Below, in pieces: positions 8,712 to 18,083 of a stretch of DNA of 60,000 nt. Origin of the DNA: Strigamia acuminata (Eukaryota > Arthropoda > Chilopoda > Geophilomorpha > Linotaeniidae). The position numbers and the translations under genes were made by a program. The notes beneath the pieces were generated by a model. The model made no database searches. It was not told the origin of the DNA and was given only the letters and a program-made list of their open reading frames with translations. The first letter of the stretch is position 1, and every line of letters starts with the position of its first letter. The DNA lies in assembly GCA_949358305.1 (NCBI GenBank), contig OX442315.1:32950427-33010426 (forward strand). The letters are read 5' to 3'.

Positions 8712-11700
8712 CAGCCGCGGAAATTAAAAAGAAGAAATATCACACTGGACCCGCAGGTCATGCCTTGGCAGAAGCACAGATCAAAGATCGCATGCAGACC
8801 ATTCCGAAGAAGGAAGAAACAGTGACGCTGACAAGTATGCAAGTGAGAACGAAGCCGGAGGTCGACATAGATTGGACGGACCTCCCGTTCAATCTGGAGG
8901 TTGAGCCCCAAACATTACGCGTTTTTCACTGCAATGTCACGAAAACACATTGCGAAACTCTGTGTATGCTGCCAGTGGAGATCGAAAACCAAAAATTGTT
9001 CGGTCTGCTGGATTCAGGAGCAGATCGTTCATTCATATCCGAAGATATAGTAAAGGACTTGGATATTGGAAAAAAGGTGGCACAAGTGAACGCGAACGTA
9101 GAATTGCTCACCGCCAACGGCTACGTCAAGCCGAGGGGCGTAGTTCGCATCATGATCGACTGGAAGGGGGGGAACCTGTCCCACCCCTTCATAGTCTTGC
9201 CATCCCACGACAAAGTATTCCTCTTAGGGATGGATATCATGGCAAAACTGAAAATTCAGCCAAACCCGATAACCCGTTCATGGAACTGGATAAGTCCCGA
9301 GGGAGAACGGCCAGTCCCCGTAGTTCCCCAAAAATTACTGGACGAAGCCAAGGACAAAGAGGAATACGGAAGAGGATTGCGAAAATTCGTCCAAGATTAC
9401 GATTTCGCAGCCTTCACTCTGGAATTACAGAGGAGTAACGTCGTGGACACACTGGTCGAGGAGGCAGCACTGCGTGTTAACGAGGCATCGCTACTAAGGC
9501 GAGTGCTTCGAAAACATGAAAGAATTCTGACCAAGACACCTGGTCGAACGACGGAAGCAACCCACGAAATAGTCTTAACCACAGACAAGCCGATTCGAGT
9601 GCCTTACAAGGGGATGAACCCCCAGAAAAGAGACATTGTGACGCAGATGTGCCAAGACATGCTCGACAAGGGCATAGTAACTCAAGCGCTGGGCGAATAC
9701 GCGATGCGGATCGTCCTGGTGATGCGTCCAGGCTCGGAACCTCGACTGTGCATTGATTATCGCCCCCTGAACGCGATAACGGTTATAGACCCGATTCAGA
9801 TGCCGTCTATAGACTCGATCCTCCGGGAACTGAGCCCGTTCAAGTGGGTAACCACGATGGATCTGTCAAAGGGGTATTGGCAAGTGGAGCTAAAACCAGA
9901 AGACAAACTAAAAACGGCTTTCTACTCCCCGATAGGAAGATTAATGTTCAACGTGATGCCGTTCGGGCTTGTAAACGCCCCGAGCACGTTCCAGAAATTG
10001 ATCGAAAGCGTGTTGGGAGATATGCTTCACGACTTCGTGTGGGCGTATCTCGACGACATAATAATAACGTCGGACACATTCGAAGAGCATATAGACCACA
10101 TCGACAGAGTGGTCTCTCGCCTAGCCAAGGCGGGACTCCACATCCATCCAGGGAAGAGCAAGTTTTGCAGAAAAGAGCTTGCCTTCCTAGGATATCGAAT
10201 AGGAGTCGAGGGAATCGCGATTGACCCCGAAAAGGTCAAAGCAATAAACGGATTCCCCGCCCCCGAAGATATAAAAGGTGTCCAAAGATTCATGGGCATG
10301 GTCAATTTCTTCGGCCGACTACTCTCTGGTCTGGCTGAGGTGGCCGCGCCTATAACGGATCTCTTACGAACGGATAAAGAGTTTGAGTGGACGGTCCAGT
10401 GCGAGGCCGCATTTAGCACTATCAAGCAAATGCTGGCTGACGTCGAAAAGATGCCATTGCCGGACCTAAACCGACCGTTCGTGTTGCACACCGACGCGAG
10501 TAAAATCGGACTGGGTGCAGCCCTTCTGCAGACCCACGTGTACAACGGAATCTCGCAAGAAGTACCCTGTATGTTTATAAGCAGGAAAATACAGGGCGCG
10601 GAGAAAAATTACACGGCAACGGAACTAGAATGCCTAGCCGTAATTTGGGCAGTTCGAAAATTTCGCGACTATCTGGAGTACACGAACTTCGAGGTTCAGA
10701 CAGATCACCAGGCACTAAGCTGGTTGATGAAGCTCAAGGAACCTTCCGGCCGACTCGCAAGATGGCAACTGGAGTTAATGGCGTGCGATATAACAATTAC
10801 GTACCGCCCCGGGAAGTACAATCATGTGGCCGACGCCCTCTCAAGAGCCCCAGCCTCTGACCCCCAGGGACCAGACGACGACGGCGAGGACGACACCCAC
10901 CTCTTGTACTGCCCAACTCCACGCAGAATATGGCGCTTACGAAAAGCAAACGAACTGCCGGTGATGGAGCCCGAAGATAGAACGTTTTGTGGTTTTTGGA
11001 CTCGAACGTACCAGCCAGCTGGGACGAGCGATTCAACGTCCGCAATTCAACCTCCGCCCCCCGGAGAAACCCACAAAACACTACTACGCGCCTTCACAGC
11101 AAAAATTGAAGAAAAAACGCAATATGCTCCACCCACGAGACGTGAGTTCGTCGAACACCAGGCAGCAGACACAAAATGTCAAATTATAACACAATATTTG
11201 CTGAACGGCGAATTTCCGGAAGGGATGACAAACCCACACCGCCGGAAACAGTTCGTCAAAGAAGCAACAAGCTACCTCATAGATGATGAACTCCTGGTAA
11301 AATACCACCCGACATTTCAAGATGACCTCAGTGGAGCGGGAAACTCGGTGAAAGTGGTCGTACCGGCATCACTGCACAACCGACTGTTGTGGCTGATGCA
11401 CGGACACCCGCTCGCCAGCCATTCCGGCATAGCGAGAACCCTTTATCGAGTAAAGCAACTTTTCTTCTGGCCGGGCGCGCGGCAAAAGATAACGAAATTT
11501 ATCCGACACTGCCCCCGGTGCCAAGCATGCAGACCGCGAGATAAAGTAGCCAGAAACGCCATGTCTCTCGGACCCTACGCACCGTTTGACTGCTTAAGCA
11601 TAGACTTGATGGGCCCCAAGCCCACAACGGGAAACAAGAACATGTATATTCTCGTAATTATGGACGTGGCCACCCGATGGCCGGAGCTGTACGCCCTCGC

Positions 11701-12796
11701 GAAGCCCTCGGCTGAAAACATAGTCGAGTGCCTTTACGACGTGGCAATGCGATTTGGGTTTCCCAGAAAACTCATTTCGGATAACGGCCCCCAATTCCGA
11801 TCAAGAATATATAAAGACTTCTGTAGGAAATTTAAAATGGATGCATCGAACACCTCCACATATAATCCTCAGACAAACCCAGTCGAGAGATTAAATAAAG
11901 ATATAAAATATGCGCTGACAGTATTCACCGACATTCACAATCGATGGGACGAATACCTGCGAGAAATCGCTTTCAGCATTCGCTCAACCGTGTCACGAAC
12001 ACGCGAATTCTCACCGGCGTACCTCAACTTCGCCCGCGAATTAAGGATGCCATGGGACCCACGCGTTGCCGAAGCTGTTAACGTATTAGACCCGTCGAGC
12101 CCACATGAGTACGTGTGCCGGTTGGAACAGACTATATCCGACACGTACCAGCATATGATGGCGCATATTTTCAACATGAGAGAGAGAATCGCAGATAAAG
12201 AAGGCGATCTCGCTTTCGCGAACTTTAAAGTGAATGATCTAGTGTGGAAGGAGGCACACACGTTGTCCAATGCAGCGAGGGGCATCGCCGCCGGTTTAGC
12301 CGACAAGAGGGACGGTCCCTACGTAATTGTGGCCGAACACGGAGGCAACGCATACCAACTACGCCGCCTAGAGGACAACAAAAATTTTCAGTCGATACAT
12401 GGCCGAGATTTAAGGCCATATCTGCCAGAATTTCCACAGGAAATTTGGCTGGAAGGTCAGACACACAGCGGCCAAGGGGGCACCGTGGTCGACACGTTCC
12501 AAAAAACAAATGAAGCTGAAAATATAGCGGAAAACGAGGATGAATTCTTCGACGCCGAATCCCCAGCCGACGAGGCTCCAACTCAGCCGGAGCAAGCAAT
12601 TTCGGAGAGGGAGGAAGCAGAAGAATGTACTTCTGAAATGGAAAATAAAAAAATTAATAATGAGAAAAATGCCAACACATCGGAGATGAACGAGCAAGTA
12701 GAGTCACGATCTACGAGCACGTCGAAAATCAACCTTCGACCACGACGAAGCAATAATCCGTTCATTCGGGACGGCAAAGTCGTGGGGAAGAACTAA
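8666..12796 (+). CDS. pol: Gypsy element Pol (protease, reverse transcriptase, RNase H, integrase)
   Basis: The -1 frame runs from the frameshift site to TAA at 12794-12796, about 1376 aa; there is no ATG where pol begins, so expression by frameshift is likely. Domains by nucleotide: aspartic protease LLDSGADRSFI near 9006 and LLGMD near 9222; reverse transcriptase with LCIDYRPLN, MDLSKGYWQ, MPFGL and catalytic YLDD at about 10046; RNase H with HTDASK near 10488; integrase with the HHCC zinc domain at about 11400-11530 and catalytic D (LSIDLMG, about 11600), D (ISDNGPQF, about 11777) and E (NPVERLN, about 11885); a GPY/F-like module (KRDGPYVIV) near 12310. The acidic C-terminal tail is not recognised. 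All key residues appear present. Confidence 0.95.
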   Translation, partial: LPSAGVAEINSASSAPAAEIKKKKYHTGPAGHALAEAQIKDRMQTIPKKEETVTLTSMQVRTKPEVDIDWTDLPFNLEVEPQTLRVFHCNVTKTHCETLCMLPVEIENQKLFGLLDSGADRSFISEDIVKDLDIGKKVAQVNANVELLTANGYVKPRGVVRIMIDWKGGNLSHPFIVLPSHDKVFLLGMDIMAKLKIQPNPITRSWNWISPEGERPVPVVPQKLLDEAKDKEEYGRGLRKFVQDYDFAAFTLELQRSNVVDTLVEEAALRVNEASLLRRVLRKHERILTKTPGRTTEATHEIVLTTDKPIRVPYKGMNPQKRDIVTQMCQDMLDKGIVTQALGEYAMRIVLVMRPGSEPRLCIDYRPLNAITVIDPIQMPSIDSILRELSPFKWVTTMDLSKGYWQVELKPEDKLKTAFYSPIGRLMFNVMPFGLVNAPSTFQKLIESVLGDMLHDFVWAYLDDIIITSDTFEEHIDHIDRVVSRLAKAGLHIHPGKSKFCRKELAFLGYRIGVEGIAIDPEKVKAINGFPAPEDIKGVQRFMGMVNFFGRLLSGLAEVAAPITDLLRTDKEFEWTVQCEAAFSTIKQMLADVEKMPLPDLNRPFVLHTDASKIGLGAALLQTHVYNGISQEVPCMFISRKIQGAEKNYTATELECLAVIWAVRKFRDYLEYTNFEVQTDHQALSWLMKLKEPSGRLARWQLELMACDITITYRPGKYNHVADALSRAPASDPQGPDDDGEDDTHLLYCPTPRRIWRLRKANELPVMEPEDRTFCGFWTRTYQPAGTSDSTSAIQPPPPGETHKTLLRAFTAKIEEKTQYAPPTRREFVEHQAADTKCQIITQYLLNGEFPEGMTNPHRRKQFVKEATSYLIDDELLVKYHPTFQDDLSGAGNSVKVVVPASLHNRLLWLMHGHPLASHSGIARTLYRVKQLFFWPGARQKITKFIRHCPRCQACRPRDKVARNAMSLGPYAPFDCLSIDLMGPKPTTGNKNMYILVIMDVATRWPELYALAKPSAENIVECLYDVAMRFGFPRKLISDNGPQFRSRIYKDFCRKFKMDASNTSTYNPQTNPVERLNKDIKYALTVFTDIHNRWDEYLREIAFSIRSTVSRTREFSPAYLNFARELRMPWDPRVAEAVNVLDPSSPHEYVCRLEQTISDTYQHMMAHIFNMRERIADKEGDLAFANFKVNDLVWKEAHTLSNAARGIAAGLADKRDGPYVIVAEHGGNAYQLRRLEDNKNFQSIHGRDLRPYLPEFPQEIWLEGQTHSGQGGTVVDTFQKTNEAENIAENEDEFFDAESPADEAPTQPEQAISEREEAEECTSEMENKKINNEKNANTSEMNEQVESRSTSTSKINLRPRRSNNPFIRDGKVVGKN

Positions 12797-13176
12797 AAAT
12801 AAAAGAAAATGTGATAACATGGAGCGGAGGCCTTGTAAAATAAAAAGATTTACTTACGAGAGCTGCTGCACATGTTGAAACGCGAAAATTTGGCTAAGTC
12901 CAAACTTCGCAACGAATTGTCGCAGTCACCACTAACAGACGAGAAGTTATGACGTATCGGGCGACCACGTGACAATGAAACCACGCGGTCGACCCCGTAG
13001 CGTCATTGCCAGCACGGCGGATCTCGCAAAATACGAGACGCGTTCGAGACCCACAATTCTCAGCGTCGATAGGCCCAGTTTCCGACTGTTTTTAACACGA
13101 CGAGACGTGTTTTTGCTTCTCCCCCAAAGAGAAAGACAAAGACCTCTCAAACAAAACTTCATTTTCCTAAATTGAA
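12797..13176 (+). other. Pol-ORF3 spacer with a candidate splice acceptor
   Basis: 380 bp without a convincing gene. A pyrimidine-rich stretch ends in CCCCCAAAG at 13121-13129, a good splice acceptor 47 nt upstream of the ORF3 ATG. Paired with the LTR donor at 5057 it would give a subgenomic ORF3 mRNA. Confidence 0.45.
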
Positions 13177-16100
13177 ATGGCCGATCGACGCAACCCACGA
13201 TTAGAGCCGAGCGCATCGTCGAGAGACGAGAGCGACGGCCTAATCGTAAATGCAGAAGACGATGAGAATTGGGACGAACAACCGCCGTTGCAGGTAAATT
13301 AGTGTGATTTCCCCAGAGAAATCACATAATTCTTTGAATCTGTTGCATCCAACCCAGATTGGAGCGTGACTTGTGACTGATATATTTCTTTCTGTTTTAT
13401 TATTGATTTAAGGCTGGCTAAAAACCCGAGAGTGGACCCAGATTCACCTCGGAGTCAAGGCCGCCAAAAAACTAGAACAAAGGAAGTGTTCGCGGAATGG
13501 CGTCGTGGCAAACCAAAACCAAAACTAAAGGTTTTCTTTCTTTTAAAATTAAACATCGTAATAAATTAAAATACGATTAGAGTTAAAATAAAAAGTTTAA
13601 CGTAAGAAATTAAAATTTAACGATCGGTTTTGCCTGCGACCCCTTCCAAAAAAGCGGATCACCTGAGTTCAAAAGTAGTGTTGGATCAGCGCTACGACGG
13701 CGGAGATCATCGCAGAACTGCGAAACAAGAAAATAAGACCGACGGCCGCAACAAAAGAAAGGAGTTGCTGCCACCGTCGATCTTGAGCATATTTCTGATC
13801 CCCATCGTTAACTGGGATTTATTATATTAATCTTGTGATCTAAAATTATTCAGGTCGACCCGCTAGAATCGTGGGACGCCCTGCCTCCGACGGCGTCAAC
13901 CGCCAACAACATCTTTCGCGGAGCCCTGCCGATTTACCTGCGGCAGGCCTATCCTGCAGAGACCAGCGCCTGGAAAATCCGATTGATGTATTCCAGGACC
14001 CTCGAGGAAAAATTCGAGCGATCAAAAACGCTGGTCGAGTGCATGACGAAGGAGATGAGGGAGCGAGTGGGGCCGCGGATCCCACCCGATGCGGATCCGC
14101 CGAGCCCCGTTTACTCCGGGTACCTGGAAGAGGCTTACCCAGGCACGGTGGCCGAGCTGCACACCTCCCATAGGTGGAGCGAGGCCCCGACCTTGGCAGC
14201 CCGCCAGAGAATAGTGGACGACGAGATCAAACGCTTAAAGCGCACCGAGACTCACGGAGTAACCCGAGTTCTCGAGAGAAACGGTTTCTCCCCCGAAGAA
14301 ATCCGTAGATGGCTTCGCGACATCGAAGAAGATCATCTGACACCCAGATGGATACCGCCGGCGAATTTTACGGCCACGCAGTCTGAGATGTGGCAGTTAT
14401 ACCACGCTGGTATCCTGGGAAGTCGCCGCCATCACAGAAGATCGAAGCGTCCGGCGGAGTCCGCCCCACGCGGACCCGCACGAAGAAGACAGGCCGTCTC
14501 CCCAACAGAGGCCGGCCCGTCAACGAGCCGCGACTACCGCAGCCGCTCGAGCAGCTCCAGTTCCCGAACTCGAGTTGTCGTGCGCTCGGAGTGTCGCCGA
14601 GTAGTAACGCTCGAGCCTGCCTCGCCAGACGACGCGCGGGCTGAGCGAACAGTCGAATCTTCCGCCCACTGGGCTGCGAGGACCGAGACACACCAAGATC
14701 GAGGAAAGAAAAGATCCTCGTTGTTCATGGCGATTACCACACAGTCGTCAGATCAATCCTCGTCGCGACGAACCGTCTCATCACACCAGAGACCGAATTC
14801 TCCGACGGACGTCCCCCAGAGGACGGCCCAACGAAGATCCGTCGCAGCCAGCACACGGAGGAATCGAAAGCGCAAAGTACGTCAGAAGTTGCGAGCACAA
14901 TCCCTGATAGCTAAGGGATTAGAGAAGGAGCGAGAGATGGCCGCCGCGAAACGGTCCGAACCCCAGAGTCTCGGACCCACGGCTGGACCGTCCAGGCGCC
15001 AAGCAGAGATTGATTTGGGAGAGTTGACGGAAGAGCAAATGTCCCCAGATGAGTCGGACAAAGGTGGGCCGGTTACAAAACAGGATCTGGCCGTAGCATT
15101 GAAGAACGCCTTCCGAGGATACGCGGCCAACCGGCCGTCGGGCTCAACACCGGCTGTGCCCACCGCGCTTGTGCCCCCACAAGTGCAATCGCGATGGCCG
15201 CCACTCCTCGAGGGTACAAACCCAGCCGTGACCGCTTGGACCCCTCCCCGGATGATTCCGGTGGGGGATCCAGCTCCGAAGCGGGTCAGATACGATAATC
15301 TACCCGGGCTGGGCCGTCCACCGTCACCCCCAACGCCACGAGTGTGTCGACCTTATCGCAACGCCGAATGGTACGCCCAGCGAGAGATGGACGCTCGATG
15401 CCGGCGTGAAGCGGCCTATCCCCCACTCAGCGAGCTACAAGAATATCTGGCCGAATACGAGAACCCCGCGATTGCCGAGTTGGCCATACGACAGGCCGAC
15501 GCCGCCCAAACTCACCACATCAACTGGGCGATCGAACAGATGCGGACGTTGTCACAGCAATTCAGTGACAATCCGGACCGCGCTCACCCCTGCCATCGGA
15601 GCAGTTTGAATTTGGCTGTGACGAACGTACTGGCCCAGCTGCTATCCCTGGGCGTCTTCTTGGACAGTCGGCAAGCTATGGCGGCCTGGACAATCGTCGA
15701 CCGTGAGGGAGTTCACCTTCCTCGGGCGTTGTACCAGGTATGGGCCGGATGGACTCCTGAGCCCGCCTCGCTGCGCTTCGACCTGGCCAGAAATACGGAA
15801 AACCCAGGCCTACAGTTTTCAAAGATGCGTTCGTTAGCATTCCGCTACCGGAACCCCGGAGTCCACCCTTCCTTGTTGCGAACAATTCGGGAGGTTCCGG
15901 AGATACCGGGAACGGCGGCGAGCCTTCCACAGGCCATCGAGACCGCCCCCCCAGAGGCGGCGGTCCAACCATACATACCGACCCCAAAGCCGGTATTCCC
16001 GAAGGAGAAGCGACACGCGAATCGACCCATATTGATTCCGAAGCGTTCCAAGCGAGGACCCCGAACTCCTCCGCTGCCCTCTCCTTCACCACCAGCGGCA

Positions 16101-16459
16101 GGGCTGGCCGCTCTCTCTGCAGAGCCGGCTACGCCACCGTTGGAGAGCCCAATGGAGATTCCGCTCCCACCATCGCCTCCGCCGCCCCCAGCAGCGCAGC
16201 TTTATTTGAGGCTGGGAGTGGAATACCCCTTCCTTCAGATGTCGGAGTTCACGCGACAACGCATCATTGACTCCGACGATCACGGCGAATCAATCCTCAA
16301 ATGGCTAAACAGAGAAGCCCGATCCACCATGGACGCCGTCTTCCATCGCCGTATCCTACGGGCCCACAGGAAACCCGGATCGAGCGCCGAGTCGCGAAGG
16401 ATCCGACTCGTCCCCGATCGATTCCCCGCGTCTACCCGGATTTGGATCCATGAGCGTAC
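13177..16459 (+). CDS. Gypsy element ORF3 (spliced, function unknown), broken by the Copia insertion
   Basis: Exon 1 (13177-13293) starts MADRRNPRLEPS and ends at donor CAG|GTAAAT; intron 13294-13853 ends TTATTCAG; exon 2 opens at 13854 and is open through 16459, where the Copia LTR begins. Both splice sites are phase 0. The rest of the frame resumes at 23852. The product is about 930 aa in an unbroken copy. Seen in it: a 160-residue N-terminal part with likely helices, an Arg/Ser-rich stretch (near 14540), a basic segment (near 14860), a helix-rich part (about 15360-15860) and a Pro-rich C-terminus. No signal peptide or membrane segment is visible, so it does not look like an envelope protein despite its position. 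In this copy the frame runs on a few codons into the Copia LTR and stops at 16470-16472. Confidence 0.7.
13294..13853 (+). other. Putative intron within ORF3
   Basis: GTAAAT...TTCAG, 560 bp, more AT-rich than the flanking coding sequence, with in-frame stops immediately after the donor (TAG at 13300). It contains an open basic stretch (about 13414-13530) after an acceptor-like TTTAAG, but including it would stop the ORF3 frame at once. Confidence 0.6.
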
Positions 16460-16997
16460 TGTTGGTCTATAAGACCGTGACATGTCTCGATGTGATATAG
16501 AATCACATAATGATCTTTCATTTCGGTGTATATTTATACATTTATAATTATCCAGTCTGTTTTGTTAATATTCGATATTTATTATCATTGATTGTATTTA
16601 TGCATGCAGCACCATGCATTCGTTAGACTTTCTATTCAATTCCCAATGTATTATGTTCTTTTAATGCCATGCATCGCCACCAGAGTGTGTCCCACTCTCT
16701 CTTGTTTTCTTCCAACATGGCCGCACACAGTGCTTTGTGCTGTGTGATTTTCTCAACTCCAGAATGGAGCCTATTTGTAAGTTATTTCATTTCCATTAAA
16801 TGTTTTATTATTTTAGTTGTTAGTGTTCATTATTAGAACACCTTTTAGTCCATCTCCAGCGCATATAAGCGGCCTTAAGCCGCGCGCCCGTCTCGTACGC
16901 ATTGCCGTTATCGTCGTCGCCTCGTACGTGTGTGAAACACGCCTATCGCTTCCTTTTTCGGTGTGAAAACCGAACTGCGCCGCTTTCCTCTGCTACA
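16460..16997 (+). repeat. 5' LTR of the Copia element
   Basis: 538 bp. A palindromic GGTCTATAAGACC lies near the left end. The TATA-like CATATAAGC at about 16862 gives the probable promoter. It ends CCTCTGCTACA, a copy of the initiator-tRNA 3' end (see the primer-site entry). Confidence 0.95.
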
Positions 16998-17015
16998 AGT
17001 GGTAGCAGAGGGTGG
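16987..17015 (+). other. Copia primer binding site (initiator Met tRNA) with U5 hairpin
   Basis: TGGTAGCAGAGGGTGG at 17000-17015 is complementary to the 3' end of metazoan initiator-methionine tRNA (...CCATCCTCTGCTACCA) with one mismatch. The last U5 bases CCTCTGCTAC (16987-16996) are perfectly complementary to GTAGCAGAGG (17002-17011), giving a 10-bp hairpin with a 5-nt loop that would cover the primer site. Confidence 0.85.
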
Positions 17016-18083
17016 TTCCTTGCTAATCCACATTTGTTTTGCTAATTTTTCGACGTAATATTCGCAAAATTTGCGAATTTTGCGCCGGAATTGTTCATTT
17101 GTAGGTTTACGACGATTTTCGCCCCGTGTTTCGTATTGGAGACGTTAGATACGCGTCGCCGTCGTTCCACGGCTGCCTACAACGTTTTCTACACGATTCG
17201 ACGCCTAATTTTGTCGAAAATCACGCGGGATTCGCGGATTTCCAGACAAATTCATTTATTTTTGCAGACGTTTCGTCAATTTTCGCCCAGATTCGTGTCG
17301 AGGACGTTTCGAGACGTACTGCCGACATTTATAGACGACCAGTGTTGTCTATTTCATCGTTTTTCCTGCCTAATATCGTCCGAAATTCCGCGGTCTCGCG
17401 AATTTCGAGGCGAATTCTTTTATTTTTTTCAGATTTCGCGTCGATTTGTTTCGACAACGTCCCGACGACGATTTATTCCTCGAAACGAGACGATTCTCGC
17501 TGTGTTACACCCCGGCGTGTACACAGTATCGCCGAACTCATTAACACGGCGATTTTTCGACGATTTTTGCGTATTTTCGTGAAGAGCCTCGATTTATTCG
17601 AGAAGAATTTGGATTTTCGAATCCAAATTGCGTTTTTCAAACGGGTTTTTCGAGAAAACCCGCTCGTGCCTTTATCACGAGCTCGCGTGACGTTACGCGA
17701 GAGATTCACCGACCTTTTCGCCTTCCCTGTCGTGAAACTCTGTTAATTATTAAGATAGTTTTAAGATTTTTGGAGAGGGTCCTTATTAGATTCGCAACAG
17801 CTCTTCGGACATTCCGTCCACCGCTGTTGTTGTATTCCAAGGCAAGGCTGAGCCCTGCGCCACCTAGCATTCCCGCGGCCCCAGGTGGTCACAAAGGACG
17901 CTAGGGGGACACTTGCTTTGGGTTATCAACTGATTATAGCATCAGTTCCCCTTTGTCGGATATCCGCTTTGACAGTGCTTCGTTTCGTGTCACCGAGAGC
18001 TTCATTGTGTGCAGTGCTACGACATCGCCGTCGCCATTCTCTGAGCCTTTGCGTTTTGTGCGGTGAGCTGAGTTTACTCCAGC
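17016..18083 (+). other. Long Copia leader, no gene recognised
   Basis: About 1.07 kb of leader. It is rich in CGA/TTTTCG-type words (about 17040-17700), and its open stretches lack ATG starts and protein-family resemblance. Presumably it holds packaging and dimerisation signals; none can be identified here. Confidence 0.5.

Noticed and set aside
13413-13530. Possible extra cassette exon inside the ORF3 intron
   Set aside because: Although open and basic in one frame, joining it to ORF3 exon 1 stops after two codons, and its donor is weak.
13177-16459. ORF3 as a retroviral envelope gene
   Set aside because: It is in the right place and spliced, but has no signal peptide, no transmembrane segment and no Cys-rich ectodomain pattern.
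17091-17746. Open frames of 160-200 codons in the Copia leader
   Set aside because: They lack ATG starts and recognisable domains, and overlap one another in two frames in simple CGA/TTCG-rich sequence.
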